64,000 nucleotides of DNA from HGM04593 sp045657945 (lineage in GTDB: Bacteria; Bacteroidota; Bacteroidia; Bacteroidales; Bacteroidaceae). Shown one piece after another: positions 42,674-51,961 of the stretch. The stretch lies in contig JAZOUB010000037.1 of assembly GCA_045657945.1 (NCBI GenBank), positions 152,588 through 216,587 of the forward strand, given 5' to 3'. The notes below the pieces were generated by a model, which was given only the letters and a program-made list of their open reading frames with translations, did no database searches and had not been told where the DNA came from. The translations under genes and the position numbers were made by a program. Each line of letters opens with the position of its first letter. Positions within the stretch are counted from its first letter, which is position 1.

Positions 42674-43290
42674 CTGCCGATACGTGCTGTAAGATACTGT
42701 TTGATCAACTCTACAGTCCCATCAACGCCAAGACGCGACAGGTTCACGCAAATGTCATAGCTGCTTGCCTCGCCCCAATGCGTAGTTGCATAGTAGTCGT
42801 GATATGAGCGGCGTTTCTTGTCGTTCTTCTCAATGAACTCTATTGCAGCATCGCGTTCCAGACCCTCGCCGCGCATAATGCGCTCGACGCGGTCGTCATG
42901 GTCGGCGGTAATGAACACACTGAGCATTGCAGGGTGGTCGCGCAGCACATACTCGGCACAACGGCCCACAATAATACAGCTCTCGCTTTGCGCGATATTG
43001 CGTATTGTCTCGCTCTGAATCTCAAAGAGCTTGTCGTTGTCGATGCAGCTGCCTCCCGAGAAATACTCCGAGATTGAACCATGGATGCTGAAGAACCCAC
43101 CGAACAGCGAACTTGACTCGCGCTCGTCGGCCTTCTCAAAGAGCGAAGCATCAATGCCACTCTCGCAGGCAGCCGCCTGCAGCAGAGCCTTGTCATATAC
43201 CTTCACGCCCAACTCGCGTGCAAGCCTTTCGGCAACCTCCTTGCCGCCGCTACCAAGCTGACGGCCTATGGTAATTACAAACTGTCTCAT
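42670..43290 (-). CDS. Cytidylate kinase-like protein
   Basis: 206 residues. ITIGRQLGSGGKEVAERLA is a P-loop of the Cytidylate_kin2 group; the SCIIVGRCAEYVL block (~106) and the GEGLERDAAIEFIEKNDKKR lid follow. The group is found in Bacteroidota and Firmicutes besides the true Cmk; nucleotide phosphorylation is likely but substrate unproven. It lies 1 base after the MATE gene's stop and overlaps the phosphoesterase gene. Confidence 0.85.
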   Translation of the reverse strand: MRQFVITIGRQLGSGGKEVAERLARELGVKVYDKALLQAAACESGIDASLFEKADERESSSLFGGFFSIHGSISEYFSGGSCIDNDKLFEIQSETIRNIAQSESCIIVGRCAEYVLRDHPAMLSVFITADHDDRVERIMRGEGLERDAAIEFIEKNDKKRRSYHDYYATTHWGEASSYDICVNLSRLGVDGTVELIKQYLTARIGR

Positions 43291-43291
43291 A

Positions 43292-44683
43292 TCAAAGGTT
43301 GTTTATCTGTTCGCGTTTCCACTCCTTAAACTGCAGCATCAGGGTAACCACAGTAAGCATCGCTGCCACCACATCCGAGATGGGCATGCTGTACCATACA
43401 CCCTCAACGCCGTAATATTTGGGCAGGATAAGAAGCAGCGGTATAAGCATGAGCACCTGACGTGTAAGCGACAGGAAGATAGACCTGTTCACCTTGCCTA
43501 TGCTCTGAAAGAAATTCGTTGTAACAAGCTGGAATCCAATAACCGGCATAAACATACACATCACCCTCATAGCCCATGAGGCGCGCTCTATGAGCAGATG
43601 ATCCGATGTAAATATGCGCGCCACAAGTCCCGGGAAGGCCACACACACCACTCCACCGATTGTGGTGACAAGAGTAGCCCACTTCATTGTCAGCATCAGT
43701 GCACTGCGCACACGGGCAGGTTGCTTGGCACCATAGTTGTAGCTGACGATGGGCTGCATGCCCTGAGTGAGGCCGAGCACTATCATCACGAAGATGAACT
43801 GCATGCTGTTGGAGATACCGTATGCCGCAGTCGAAAGGTCACCGTCAGCTGTCGAAGAACTGTTCTCGCGCAAACCCTGATTGATGATGATGACAACCAT
43901 GCAGGCAGCGGTATTTATGAGAAATGGTGACATACCAATGCGCAGGATTTTCTTCACCACCTCGCCCCTGAGCTTATATATTCCGCGTTGCAAATGAAGC
44001 AGTTCATTGGGGTTGCTCAGCAGTTTTGTCTGCCACATGAGAGTTATTGCCTGAGCGATGATTGTCGCAAGCGCAGCACCGCGTATTCCCCAGCCGAACC
44101 CGAAGATGAAGAGCGGAGTGAGCACTGCGTTCATCACCACGGTCATGATTGTCGCCGTCATTGCCTGCTGCGGATGCCCCGATGAGCGCAGGGCCGCATT
44201 TATACCGAAATAAAGATGCGTTATTATGTTACCGAGCAGGATGACCTCCATGTAGTCACGGGCAAAAGGCAAGGTGTTCTCGCTTGCACCAAAGAACAGC
44301 AGTATGTCATCTATGAAAAGGAATGACACCGCAGCAAAAAGAATTCCTACAATGACATTAAGCGTCACAAGATTGCCAAGAATATTCTTTGCCGAGTTAT
44401 AGTCGCGCTGTCCCAGCCTCACCGAGAGCAGTGTAGCACCACCCACACCAATCATTGCACCGAAGGCAACTGAAAGGTTCATGAACGGGAAGGTGTTCGT
44501 AAGTCCCGAGATTGCATCGGGACCGACATTGGGCATGTGCCCGATGAAAGCACGGTCAATCAGGTTATAGAGTGACGCCGCTATCTGCGCAATGATTGCC
44601 GGTATGGCATATTGCATAAGCAGTTTTCCCACCCTTTCAGTGCCAAGTTCGGTAGGTACTTTTTTTGTAGTCGTATTGCTCAT
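43292..44683 (-). CDS. MATE-family multidrug exporter
   Basis: 463 residues from ATG 44683 (MSNTTTKKV); a longer frame has no family match. Twelve membrane helices in two sets of six. MATE motifs: LSVRLGQRD in the first half and GAKQPARVRS in the second, with the YGAK loop. It exports cations or drugs with Na or H. Substrate unknown. First gene of a set with the two enzymes downstream. Confidence 0.9.
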   Translation of the reverse strand: MSNTTTKKVPTELGTERVGKLLMQYAIPAIIAQIAASLYNLIDRAFIGHMPNVGPDAISGLTNTFPFMNLSVAFGAMIGVGGATLLSVRLGQRDYNSAKNILGNLVTLNVIVGILFAAVSFLFIDDILLFFGASENTLPFARDYMEVILLGNIITHLYFGINAALRSSGHPQQAMTATIMTVVMNAVLTPLFIFGFGWGIRGAALATIIAQAITLMWQTKLLSNPNELLHLQRGIYKLRGEVVKKILRIGMSPFLINTAACMVVIIINQGLRENSSSTADGDLSTAAYGISNSMQFIFVMIVLGLTQGMQPIVSYNYGAKQPARVRSALMLTMKWATLVTTIGGVVCVAFPGLVARIFTSDHLLIERASWAMRVMCMFMPVIGFQLVTTNFFQSIGKVNRSIFLSLTRQVLMLIPLLLILPKYYGVEGVWYSMPISDVVAAMLTVVTLMLQFKEWKREQINNL

Positions 44684-44828
44684 AAATTTTGTAAATATTG
44701 CATTGTGGCAACAAAAAAGATATACCTTTGTATATGCAATATGCCACAGAAGCCGAATATATTGCAAAAATAATCTTTTTTTTTGACTGCAAAGGTGGCA
44801 TTATGTAAAATTATCAAATTGCAGATAT

Positions 44829-45929
44829 ATGTTTGAAGAGAAGAGCGTACTTGTTGGAATGAGCGGTGGCATTGACAGCACTGCTGTGTGCAGCATGCTG
44901 CTCGAGCAGGGATACAGGGTCGAGGGACTCACCTTTGTTACCTGCGACGGTGGCATGAAGGCCGCAGACGATGCCGCAGCACTGGCCGCCAGGCTTGGCA
45001 TTCCGCATCACATCGCCGATGTGCGCGGTGAGTTCCGCAAACAGGTGATAGAGCCGTTCATTGATGCATATATGCGCGGAGAGACGCCCAACCCATGTGT
45101 CAACTGCAACCCCACCGTAAAGTTCCGCCTGCTACAGGAGTGGGCCGACAAGTTGGGTTGCCGCCACATTGCAACGGGACATTATGTCAAGATAAAGGAG
45201 GAGCCTGCCGACGACGGGCAAAACAGATACTACATTGTCACGGGCGACGATGACCGCAAGGACCAGAGCTATTTCCTGTGGAGGCTCACGCAGCAGCAGC
45301 TTGCGCGTGTGATATTCCCACTTGGCGGAATGGAGAAGCCCGATGTACTTGCCTATCTCAAGGAGAAGGGCTTGCAGAGCGCGGCCGAAGGTGGCGAGAG
45401 CATGGAGGTCTGTTTCATTCCCGGTGACTACCGCGAGTTTCTGCGTGCCAACATCCCCGACATTGACACACGCCTTGGAGGCGGAGCGTTCGTCGATAGC
45501 GAAGGCCGCACGCTTGGCAGGCACAACGGCTACCCCTTCTACACAGTGGGACAACGCAAAGGACTGGGCATAGCCCTTGGCTACCCTGCCTATGTACTGA
45601 AGACAAACGCCGCAAAGAACACCGTGATGCTTGGCCGCGAAGAGCAGCTGCTCACCCGGCACATGCTGATAGATGTCCCCGTTTGGGTCGATAAAATCCC
45701 AGAAAACCTTTGTGTGAGGGTGCGCTACCGTAGCCATCCCGTAGCGTGCGACGCCCCTGTAGCCACAGGAGACGGACGCTGGCTGGTGCGCCTGCACTGC
45801 ACAGTGCAGGCAATAACGCCCGGACAGTCGGCAGTGTTCTACCATGGCAACACTGTTGTGGGCGGTGCGTTCATTGCCGACCAGCGAGGCATTAACCAAT
45901 GGATTCCAAAGAACGATGAACAGCATTGA
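44829..45929 (+). CDS. mnmA: tRNA 2-thiouridine(34) synthase
   Basis: 366 residues. It thiolates U34 of Lys, Glu and Gln tRNAs. The PP-loop reads GMSGGIDST at residue 11. ETPNPCVNCN (about 85) and VCFIPGDYREF (about 195) hold the catalytic Cys pair; KDQSYFLWRL lies between. Its stop lies 14 bases inside xseA, so the two genes are coupled. Confidence 0.96.
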   Translation: MFEEKSVLVGMSGGIDSTAVCSMLLEQGYRVEGLTFVTCDGGMKAADDAAALAARLGIPHHIADVRGEFRKQVIEPFIDAYMRGETPNPCVNCNPTVKFRLLQEWADKLGCRHIATGHYVKIKEEPADDGQNRYYIVTGDDDRKDQSYFLWRLTQQQLARVIFPLGGMEKPDVLAYLKEKGLQSAAEGGESMEVCFIPGDYREFLRANIPDIDTRLGGGAFVDSEGRTLGRHNGYPFYTVGQRKGLGIALGYPAYVLKTNAAKNTVMLGREEQLLTRHMLIDVPVWVDKIPENLCVRVRYRSHPVACDAPVATGDGRWLVRLHCTVQAITPGQSAVFYHGNTVVGGAFIADQRGINQWIPKNDEQH

Positions 45930-47091
45930 CACCCCCCTGACCCTCTATTCACTGAACAACCTCGTGCGCAACGCGGTAGCCGACGCCATGCCGTCACGCT
46001 ACTGGGTAACCGGCGAACTGAGCGAGGTGAGGGAGACCGCAACAGGACACTGCTACATTGAACTTGTGCAGCACGATGAGAAGACACAGGAGATGGTAGC
46101 CAAGGCGCGTGGCACAATCTGGGCACGCATATACTCGATGCTGCGCCCATATTTCCTTGAACAGACCGGACAGAAATTCGCCGCAGGGCTAAAGGTTCTG
46201 CTACAGGTGACCGTGAGTTTCCATGAATTGTATGGCTACACGCTTGATGTTTGCGACATTGAGCCGGCATACACCGTGGGCGACATAGCTCGCCAGCGCA
46301 TGCTTGTAATAAAAAGGCTAACCGAAGAGGGCGTCATTGGCCTGAACAAGGAACTGGAAATTCCCCTGCTGCCACAACGCATAGCAATAATATCATCGGC
46401 AACCGCCGCAGGATATGGCGATTTTTGCGACCAGCTGCTGAACAACCGATACGGTTTTGTCTTCTATCCATACTTGTTCCCTGCCCCCATGCAGGGAAAC
46501 ACTGCCGAGCAGGGCATAATTGACGCGCTCGACCGCATTGCGGCGCATGCCGAGTGCTGGGACGCTGTAGTCATAATACGCGGCGGAGGCGCGACAAGCG
46601 ACCTTGGCTGCTTCGACAGCTATGACCTTGCCAACAACTGCGCACAGTTTCCACTGCCGATAATCACCGGCATAGGCCACCTGCGCGACGAGAGCGTGCT
46701 CGACATTGTCGCGCACACAAGTGCAAAGACACCTACTGCCGTTGCCGAGCTGTTCATACATGCAATGCTTGCCAACGAGTCAATGCTCACCGGGTTGCAG
46801 GACGGCATTGCCAACGCAGTAACTGAACGGATTGCAAACGAGAAAAGACGCATTGAGACCATTGTGGGGCGCATACCTGTTGCCACAGCCCTGTTCATGC
46901 AGGCACAGCAGCACAAGCTGGAGCTTCATCAAAGAAGCATTGACGCAGCCTCGCCCGAGCACATTCTATCACTGGGCTACAGCATCACACGCATCAACGG
47001 CAAGGCAGTGCGCAACGCGGCAGAGCTCAAAACCGGCGACGAACTGCAGACAACAGTCGCGAACGGAGAATTCACAAGTATAGTAAAATAA
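45916..47091 (+). CDS. xseA: Exodeoxyribonuclease VII large subunit
   Basis: 391 residues from ATG 45916 (MNSIDTP); an earlier start would lie far inside mnmA. The N-terminal OB-fold (YWVTGELSEV) binds single-stranded DNA. The catalytic region has IISSATAAGYGDF and IIRGGGATSDL, then GIGHLRDESVLD and KTPTAVAE. It is followed after 8 bases by xseB. Length a little below the usual 400-450. Confidence 0.95.
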   Translation: MNSIDTPLTLYSLNNLVRNAVADAMPSRYWVTGELSEVRETATGHCYIELVQHDEKTQEMVAKARGTIWARIYSMLRPYFLEQTGQKFAAGLKVLLQVTVSFHELYGYTLDVCDIEPAYTVGDIARQRMLVIKRLTEEGVIGLNKELEIPLLPQRIAIISSATAAGYGDFCDQLLNNRYGFVFYPYLFPAPMQGNTAEQGIIDALDRIAAHAECWDAVVIIRGGGATSDLGCFDSYDLANNCAQFPLPIITGIGHLRDESVLDIVAHTSAKTPTAVAELFIHAMLANESMLTGLQDGIANAVTERIANEKRRIETIVGRIPVATALFMQAQQHKLELHQRSIDAASPEHILSLGYSITRINGKAVRNAAELKTGDELQTTVANGEFTSIVK

Positions 47092-47099
47092 CCGATACC

Positions 47100-47300
47100 A
47101 TGGAGAATATGACATACAACGAGGCTGTTTGCCGCCTCGACGAGATAATGAACAGAGTGCAGAACGGAAAACTTGATGTCGATGAGCTCTCGGGCATGCT
47201 CAAGGAGGCACAGCAACTCGTGCTCTTCTGCCGCAATAAACTGCAAATGGTAGATGAGGAGGTAAAAGCCCTGCTCGAAGAGGCTGCCGCGCAGGAGTAA
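47100..47300 (+). CDS. xseB: Exodeoxyribonuclease VII small subunit
   Basis: 66 residues, two helices, with MTYNEAVCRLDEIMNRVQNG and the KLDVDELSGMLKEAQQL block that are family standard. It partners XseA. The stop is 15 bases from the convergent lipoprotein gene. Confidence 0.93.
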   Translation: MENMTYNEAVCRLDEIMNRVQNGKLDVDELSGMLKEAQQLVLFCRNKLQMVDEEVKALLEEAAAQE

Positions 47301-47315
47301 ACGGCACAAGGTCTG

Positions 47316-49301
47316 TTATTCGTACAACTTGTATGTTGTACGCAGTACCTGGAATTCGGTGCGGCGGTTGAACTGGTGGCACAGCTCCTGTTCATCCTTG
47401 TCAAGAGTCTTTATGAATTCTTCGGTGAGCACATCGCCCTCTTTCAGGAAATCATATTGCTCGGCCATCTTCTTAGTGACCACCTTAGGAGTGTTCTCGC
47501 CATATCCCACAGGCGTGAGACGCTCCTTTTCTATACCCTTTTTCACAAGATATTCCACGACAGACTCTGCACGCGCCTGTGAAAGCCTCTTATTGTAGCT
47601 GTCGCCGCCACGGTTGTCGCAATGCGCCGCAAGTTCAATGGTGACATTGGGGTTCAATTCAAGTAAAGAGACAAGCTCATCGAGCGCGGAAGCCGATGAT
47701 GCTGTCAGTGTCGCCTTGTTATACTCGTAGAAGATATTGTCGATGAGTACGGGACGCGCCGCCGATGGAAGGATAAAGTCGCGCTGATACTTGTGCTCGC
47801 CCTCGTCAAGCGTGGTCTTCAGCTCCTGCATGTAGTTCAGGTAACCCTTGCAGGTACCAAGCAACACATACTCCACCCCGGGTGTTACACGCACACTGTA
47901 CGAACCGTCTTTCATTACACCAAAGCTGGTATTCGTGCCGTCGCTGCCAATCATGTATATAACACCCTCGGGCAGCTCATAGCCATCCTTCTCATATATC
48001 CAGCCGTGAAGTGTATGCACGGTCTCGGGGAGCATGAACGAGTAGATGTGGTCCCAACCGCGGGAATCGCCCCTGTTCGAACTGAAATATCCACGATACA
48101 GACCCGGTGCAAATGTTATGCCAAAGTCATCGGCATTGGAATTGACAGGTGCGCCAAGGTTCTTCACATCCCAAATAGTGTCATTCACCTGCACTGCGCT
48201 GTATATGTCAAGACCACCCATCCCCGGGTAGCCGTTCGACGAGAAGAAAAGCTCGCCTTGTGGGCCGAATGCCGGGAACTGCTCATCGCCCTCGGTATTT
48301 ATACCGGGACCCAAGTTCTCAAGCACGCCCTCCATTGCCCTGCTCTGTCCTATGTAGAATCTCCAAATATCGAGACCGCCACAGCCACCTGCCATGTTGG
48401 ATGTAAAGTAGAGCCACTCACCGCAAGGAGAGACAGCCGGATGCGCGTAGGCCGAGAGAGTGTCACTCGAAACAACCACCTGCTCGGGTTTTGTCCATGA
48501 GGCATCACTGCGGTTACTCTTGAAAATTGTTGCATAACGGGGATACTGCTCGTCCATTGCGCAACGGGTGAAGTACATCACCTTGCCGTCGGGCGTGAAA
48601 GCACATGCACCATCCTCGTACTCGCCGTTTATATCGCTCTCAATCTTCTCGGTCTTTTGCCATTTGCCCTTTTCATCGCGCTTTGTCAGGAAGATGTCGG
48701 CACTCTTCTGGCCGGTAATGCAACTCAAATCCTCGCCTGTTGCCTCCTTGCGCGTGCTGGTGGTAACAATCATTGTCGTGTCCTCACCGACAAACGCCGG
48801 ACAATAGTCGCTACGCTGTCCGTTGAGTTCCTTCGATTTCTTTACAATGTAACGCGTAGGGTTCTTTTTCCACTCGGCCGACTGCTTTGCCGACTCAAGA
48901 CCAACCCGCGCCATGCGGTCACCCGGAGCCAACAAGAGGTACTCCTCATAGCTCTTCTGGGCCGCCTTGTAGTCGCCCTTAACAAGCTGTGCATCGGCAA
49001 GATAGCGCAGAGCAATGGAATCGGGGTAACCATAGCGCACTGCGTTCTGGTATGCACCCACAGCCATAACGGAATTGTAGCTTTTGCGGTAGCACTCGCC
49101 CATTTTCCATGCCACCTCGGCGCGCAACTCACGGTCTTTTGGTGAAATTTTGCGATAACCCTTCTTGTATTCCTTGGCTGCCTCGTGATACTCCATCACG
49201 GCAGCATACTGGTCACCTTTTTTGATGGCCTTTTCGCTGCCGCAGGCTGCTGCAAGCAGCACACAAAGCAGAATTGATATGTTATTCAGAATCTTAGACA
49301 C
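47316..49301 (-). CDS. PorE-like OmpA/PD40 lipoprotein
   Basis: 661 residues. The start is GTG 49301, as no ATG exists before the signal. Lipobox LLAAACG at residue 20. TPR units at 30-140, six or so WD40-like (PD40) strands at 165-420 (CAFTPDGKVMYFT, AVSPCGEWLYFTS, FSSNGYPG), a carboxypeptidase-regulatory-like domain at 430-510, and a C-terminal OmpA domain with AAHCDNRGGDSYN (the Asp-Arg spacing of peptidoglycan binding is partly changed). This order is that of PorE, which anchors the type IX secretion core to the wall; several paralogues exist in Bacteroidota, so the exact role is uncertain. Confidence 0.8.
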   Translation of the reverse strand: MSKILNNISILLCVLLAAACGSEKAIKKGDQYAAVMEYHEAAKEYKKGYRKISPKDRELRAEVAWKMGECYRKSYNSVMAVGAYQNAVRYGYPDSIALRYLADAQLVKGDYKAAQKSYEEYLLLAPGDRMARVGLESAKQSAEWKKNPTRYIVKKSKELNGQRSDYCPAFVGEDTTMIVTTSTRKEATGEDLSCITGQKSADIFLTKRDEKGKWQKTEKIESDINGEYEDGACAFTPDGKVMYFTRCAMDEQYPRYATIFKSNRSDASWTKPEQVVVSSDTLSAYAHPAVSPCGEWLYFTSNMAGGCGGLDIWRFYIGQSRAMEGVLENLGPGINTEGDEQFPAFGPQGELFFSSNGYPGMGGLDIYSAVQVNDTIWDVKNLGAPVNSNADDFGITFAPGLYRGYFSSNRGDSRGWDHIYSFMLPETVHTLHGWIYEKDGYELPEGVIYMIGSDGTNTSFGVMKDGSYSVRVTPGVEYVLLGTCKGYLNYMQELKTTLDEGEHKYQRDFILPSAARPVLIDNIFYEYNKATLTASSASALDELVSLLELNPNVTIELAAHCDNRGGDSYNKRLSQARAESVVEYLVKKGIEKERLTPVGYGENTPKVVTKKMAEQYDFLKEGDVLTEEFIKTLDKDEQELCHQFNRRTEFQVLRTTYKLYE

Positions 49302-49388
49302 AAAAAATAACCGGTAAACAGACGCCGGTTATATATTAACTACAAAAAGAGGAGTTTATTTTATATGAGGTATGATTTTTATTACGAC

Positions 49389-49420
49389 AAAGCGTCAGCC
49401 GCTATCACGGCCAACGCTTT
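49389..49420 (-). terminator. Likely terminator of the endonuclease gene
   Basis: AAAGCGT arms (49389-49395, 49414-49420) plus an inner GCCG/CGGC pair, followed on the minus strand by an A/T-rich stretch; 31 bases beyond the gene's stop. A second small hairpin (49307-49314 with 49325-49332) lies nearer the lipoprotein start. Confidence 0.5.
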
Positions 49421-49450
49421 AAGTATACCAGACAAATATTTTCTACTGTT

Positions 49451-51562
49451 TTACTTTACAAATATCTTTTTGCCGTTGATAATGTATATTCCATTGCTTG
49501 GGTTCACAACTTTTCTTCCTTGCAAATCGTAGATGGCTTTCGCCTCTCCGTTTTGACTTGCGTCGACCGTTGGTTCCGTTTTCACATCTTCAATTCCGCT
49601 GGCAACAGGTGATTTTGCATAGATGTTTACCGATTGTTGCGTGCCTTTGTAGCAAGAGAAACGCGGAGCACTTGTATTATATTGCAGGATATTGCGTGAA
49701 TTGTCACCTTGTGCTGTTATTACAGCGAGTCCGTCATTGATAACAATTTTCCAACTGCCATTAGCATCAAGTGTTGTGCTGGTTGCAACATAGTTGCTGC
49801 TGCTTGATGATGCAGCAAGGTAGCCGTTACCGACATTGAATGCATATGTGCCTTCTACAACACCCTCTTCAAGCAGAATAATCTGAACGTCATCGGCAAG
49901 GTATGTAATTACACCGCCACTTGTCATCATGTCGGTCTTGTATCTGTAGTTGCCGGCAGACTGCCCCATTGCATAGTTCTCATATCCTATTACAATTGAG
50001 TCGCCAACTGTGAGCTGTGCCGCATCGGTTACAAGCACGAATTGACCGCCACTGAAGTTGCCGTCATTGCCTTCGTTGTTATTGTTGTTGTCATCACCGC
50101 TGTCGCCGCCGTTATCCTCGCTGTCGTCACCATTGTCACCGTCGTTATTGCCGCCGTCGTTGCCGCCTTCCATAGCCTTTACAATTACATTGTCAATCTC
50201 AAATGTGCCTGCCTTGCTCTCGGTGCCCTTGTAGAAGAATGCAAGGGTTACAGCCTTCTCACCCATGTATTTCTGTGAAATTTTGATGTCGCCTGTCTTT
50301 GTCAATGTCCAGTCTGTGGTGTTCTCGGTTGCGCCAAAATCAATCTTCTCCCATGTCGCATCCTCGGGGTCACCTTCAAAATCGCAACATATCATCAGCG
50401 TGTGGTACTCTGCGGCTTTTCCGCTCTCACAATAGCGGATTACATAATCGAATGAAACGGTGGCAATGCTGTCGTTAGAGAAATCAAAAGATGGTGACAG
50501 CAGCCAACTCTCGGCATCGTTGTTTGTCTTGCTGCTGCTTTCATACGATGACGCAACGGCATATTTATACTGGCTGTTCAATGTCCAAGGGTAGTAACCG
50601 ACGCCTTCGTAAGTTGTGAACTTCATTGTTGTACCATCGAAGTTCTCATTGAGGTAAATCTTCCATCCGTCAATGATTTCAACATCATCGCTGCCGTCAT
50701 TTCCACCGTCTGTATTTCCTCCGTTTCCACCGCCTGTGCCGCCCTCAACCTCGCCTGTGAGGTGGAAAACATAGTTGATTGAATCGCCCCATACATAGTC
50801 GGCAAGCTGTGGGTAGTCAATGAATGGGTTACGGTTGCCCTGCACTGAATACACGGCATTGTTGCGATTTACCTCTTTCTCGCTCACGGGGTCCTGTTCG
50901 TGCCATTTAAGGAGCAAGTCAACAGCCCATGGCTTCAAGGTGGGGTAGGCGTTCTTTTCATAGTTCATCCAGGTATATTTCCAAGTCAAGTCCTGGTAGC
51001 AGGTGAACATATACATATATGTGCGTGCAAAATCGCCCTTATACTCGTCACAAGGTTCAAAAACCTTCTCCGATTTTCCGTTAATAGTTGCATTGCCTAT
51101 AAATGTAACACCGTTTTCCCAGGTTGGGTTACCTTGAATTTCAGCAAGCGGGTAGTTGCTTTTGGCACTGTTGGCATTTGCATCCGATGGGTTCAGGTGG
51201 TGTAGGTCACAATAAGCATTGTTCTGGTTGCCACCCCACCAGCTCTTTGCAACACTGTGTTCAATGTTCATTCCACCGATGGCAGAACCTTTGCTGCCAA
51301 AATAGCGTTTCTCGGGCGAGTACATGTCGAGCACACGGCGTTTACCGTTCTCAACAACTGCATCAGTAGTGTAGAAAGCTCCCCAGGTTTTATCCTCGCC
51401 ACTTCCGTAACTTATTTTCTTGTGGTTCTTGATGAGTTCATGGAGTGCGGTTTTTAATGCTGCACCGCCTTTTACACCATCGACCGATGTGTAATACTCC
51501 TTCTGCGCTGTGGCGCAAACCACTAAAAGAAGCAGGAATATTGATGAAATAAAGCGTTTCAT
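49451..51562 (-). CDS. Secreted endonuclease I with sorting tail
   Basis: 703 residues from ATG 51562. Signal peptide 1-19. Residues 20-270 are the endonuclease I fold with GGMNIEHSVAKSWWG and DLHHLNPSD, which hold the metal and catalytic His residues, then an AKSNYPLAE block. Next are a Gly/Asn/Thr linker, a beta-rich domain (residues ~295-480), a Gly/Asn/Asp-rich low-complexity linker of about 40 residues and a further beta domain. The C-terminus (AIYDLQGRKVV, then GIYIINGKKIFVK) is a Bacteroidales type IX sorting-like tail. It probably degrades external DNA. Confidence 0.85.
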   Translation of the reverse strand: MKRFISSIFLLLLVVCATAQKEYYTSVDGVKGGAALKTALHELIKNHKKISYGSGEDKTWGAFYTTDAVVENGKRRVLDMYSPEKRYFGSKGSAIGGMNIEHSVAKSWWGGNQNNAYCDLHHLNPSDANANSAKSNYPLAEIQGNPTWENGVTFIGNATINGKSEKVFEPCDEYKGDFARTYMYMFTCYQDLTWKYTWMNYEKNAYPTLKPWAVDLLLKWHEQDPVSEKEVNRNNAVYSVQGNRNPFIDYPQLADYVWGDSINYVFHLTGEVEGGTGGGNGGNTDGGNDGSDDVEIIDGWKIYLNENFDGTTMKFTTYEGVGYYPWTLNSQYKYAVASSYESSSKTNNDAESWLLSPSFDFSNDSIATVSFDYVIRYCESGKAAEYHTLMICCDFEGDPEDATWEKIDFGATENTTDWTLTKTGDIKISQKYMGEKAVTLAFFYKGTESKAGTFEIDNVIVKAMEGGNDGGNNDGDNGDDSEDNGGDSGDDNNNNNEGNDGNFSGGQFVLVTDAAQLTVGDSIVIGYENYAMGQSAGNYRYKTDMMTSGGVITYLADDVQIILLEEGVVEGTYAFNVGNGYLAASSSSSNYVATSTTLDANGSWKIVINDGLAVITAQGDNSRNILQYNTSAPRFSCYKGTQQSVNIYAKSPVASGIEDVKTEPTVDASQNGEAKAIYDLQGRKVVNPSNGIYIINGKKIFVK

Positions 51563-51961
51563 TTTGTTTTTGTCGTTTGTTTTACCTTGCAAAGGTACTC
51601 ATTATTTTTAATAATGGCTACGACCATATAAACAAATATTCACTATGCTTTGTATCTGTGAATAAAAACATCTCCATTTCTTGGATAAATAAAAATTTAT
51701 TGTGTAAGTTTGCTTTCGGTTTGCCTGGTAATGGCAACGCAAGAATGAACATCATTACAAAACTCAGAAGCTGTTTGAATTTATATCGTTTAGTTTTTAT
51801 AGGGCAAAAATTGGATGTTTATTTATTTTTCAAGGGCGCATAGCGGGCTATGTAACCGCGAATAAAGAGATAAACAGACATTTTTGAACATAAAAAATAA
51901 CGAAATTGCAGCTTCCGATATAAGATATTTTTATTAGAAATTTAAACAACTTCTAAATATT
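51563..51961. other. 399-base gap before mutA with a possible distant promoter
   Basis: No gene seen. TAAGTTTG (51705-51712) fits the -7 consensus and a TTG (51681-51683) 21 bases upstream fits the -33 element, so a transcript with a ~240-base leader is possible. No cobalamin-riboswitch pattern could be made out by eye. A short repeated-looking segment around 51750-51860 could be an insertion-element scar; this is weak. Confidence 0.4.

Noticed and set aside
50042..50170. Repetitive DNA inside the endonuclease gene as a possible CRISPR or tandem array
   Set aside because: It is a low-complexity Gly/Asn/Asp linker in frame; no regular repeat-spacer unit exists. No CRISPR array was seen in the window.
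51577..51843. 88-codon plus-strand frame before mutA
   Set aside because: Starts next to the endonuclease start, covers the likely mutA promoter, and shows no domain.
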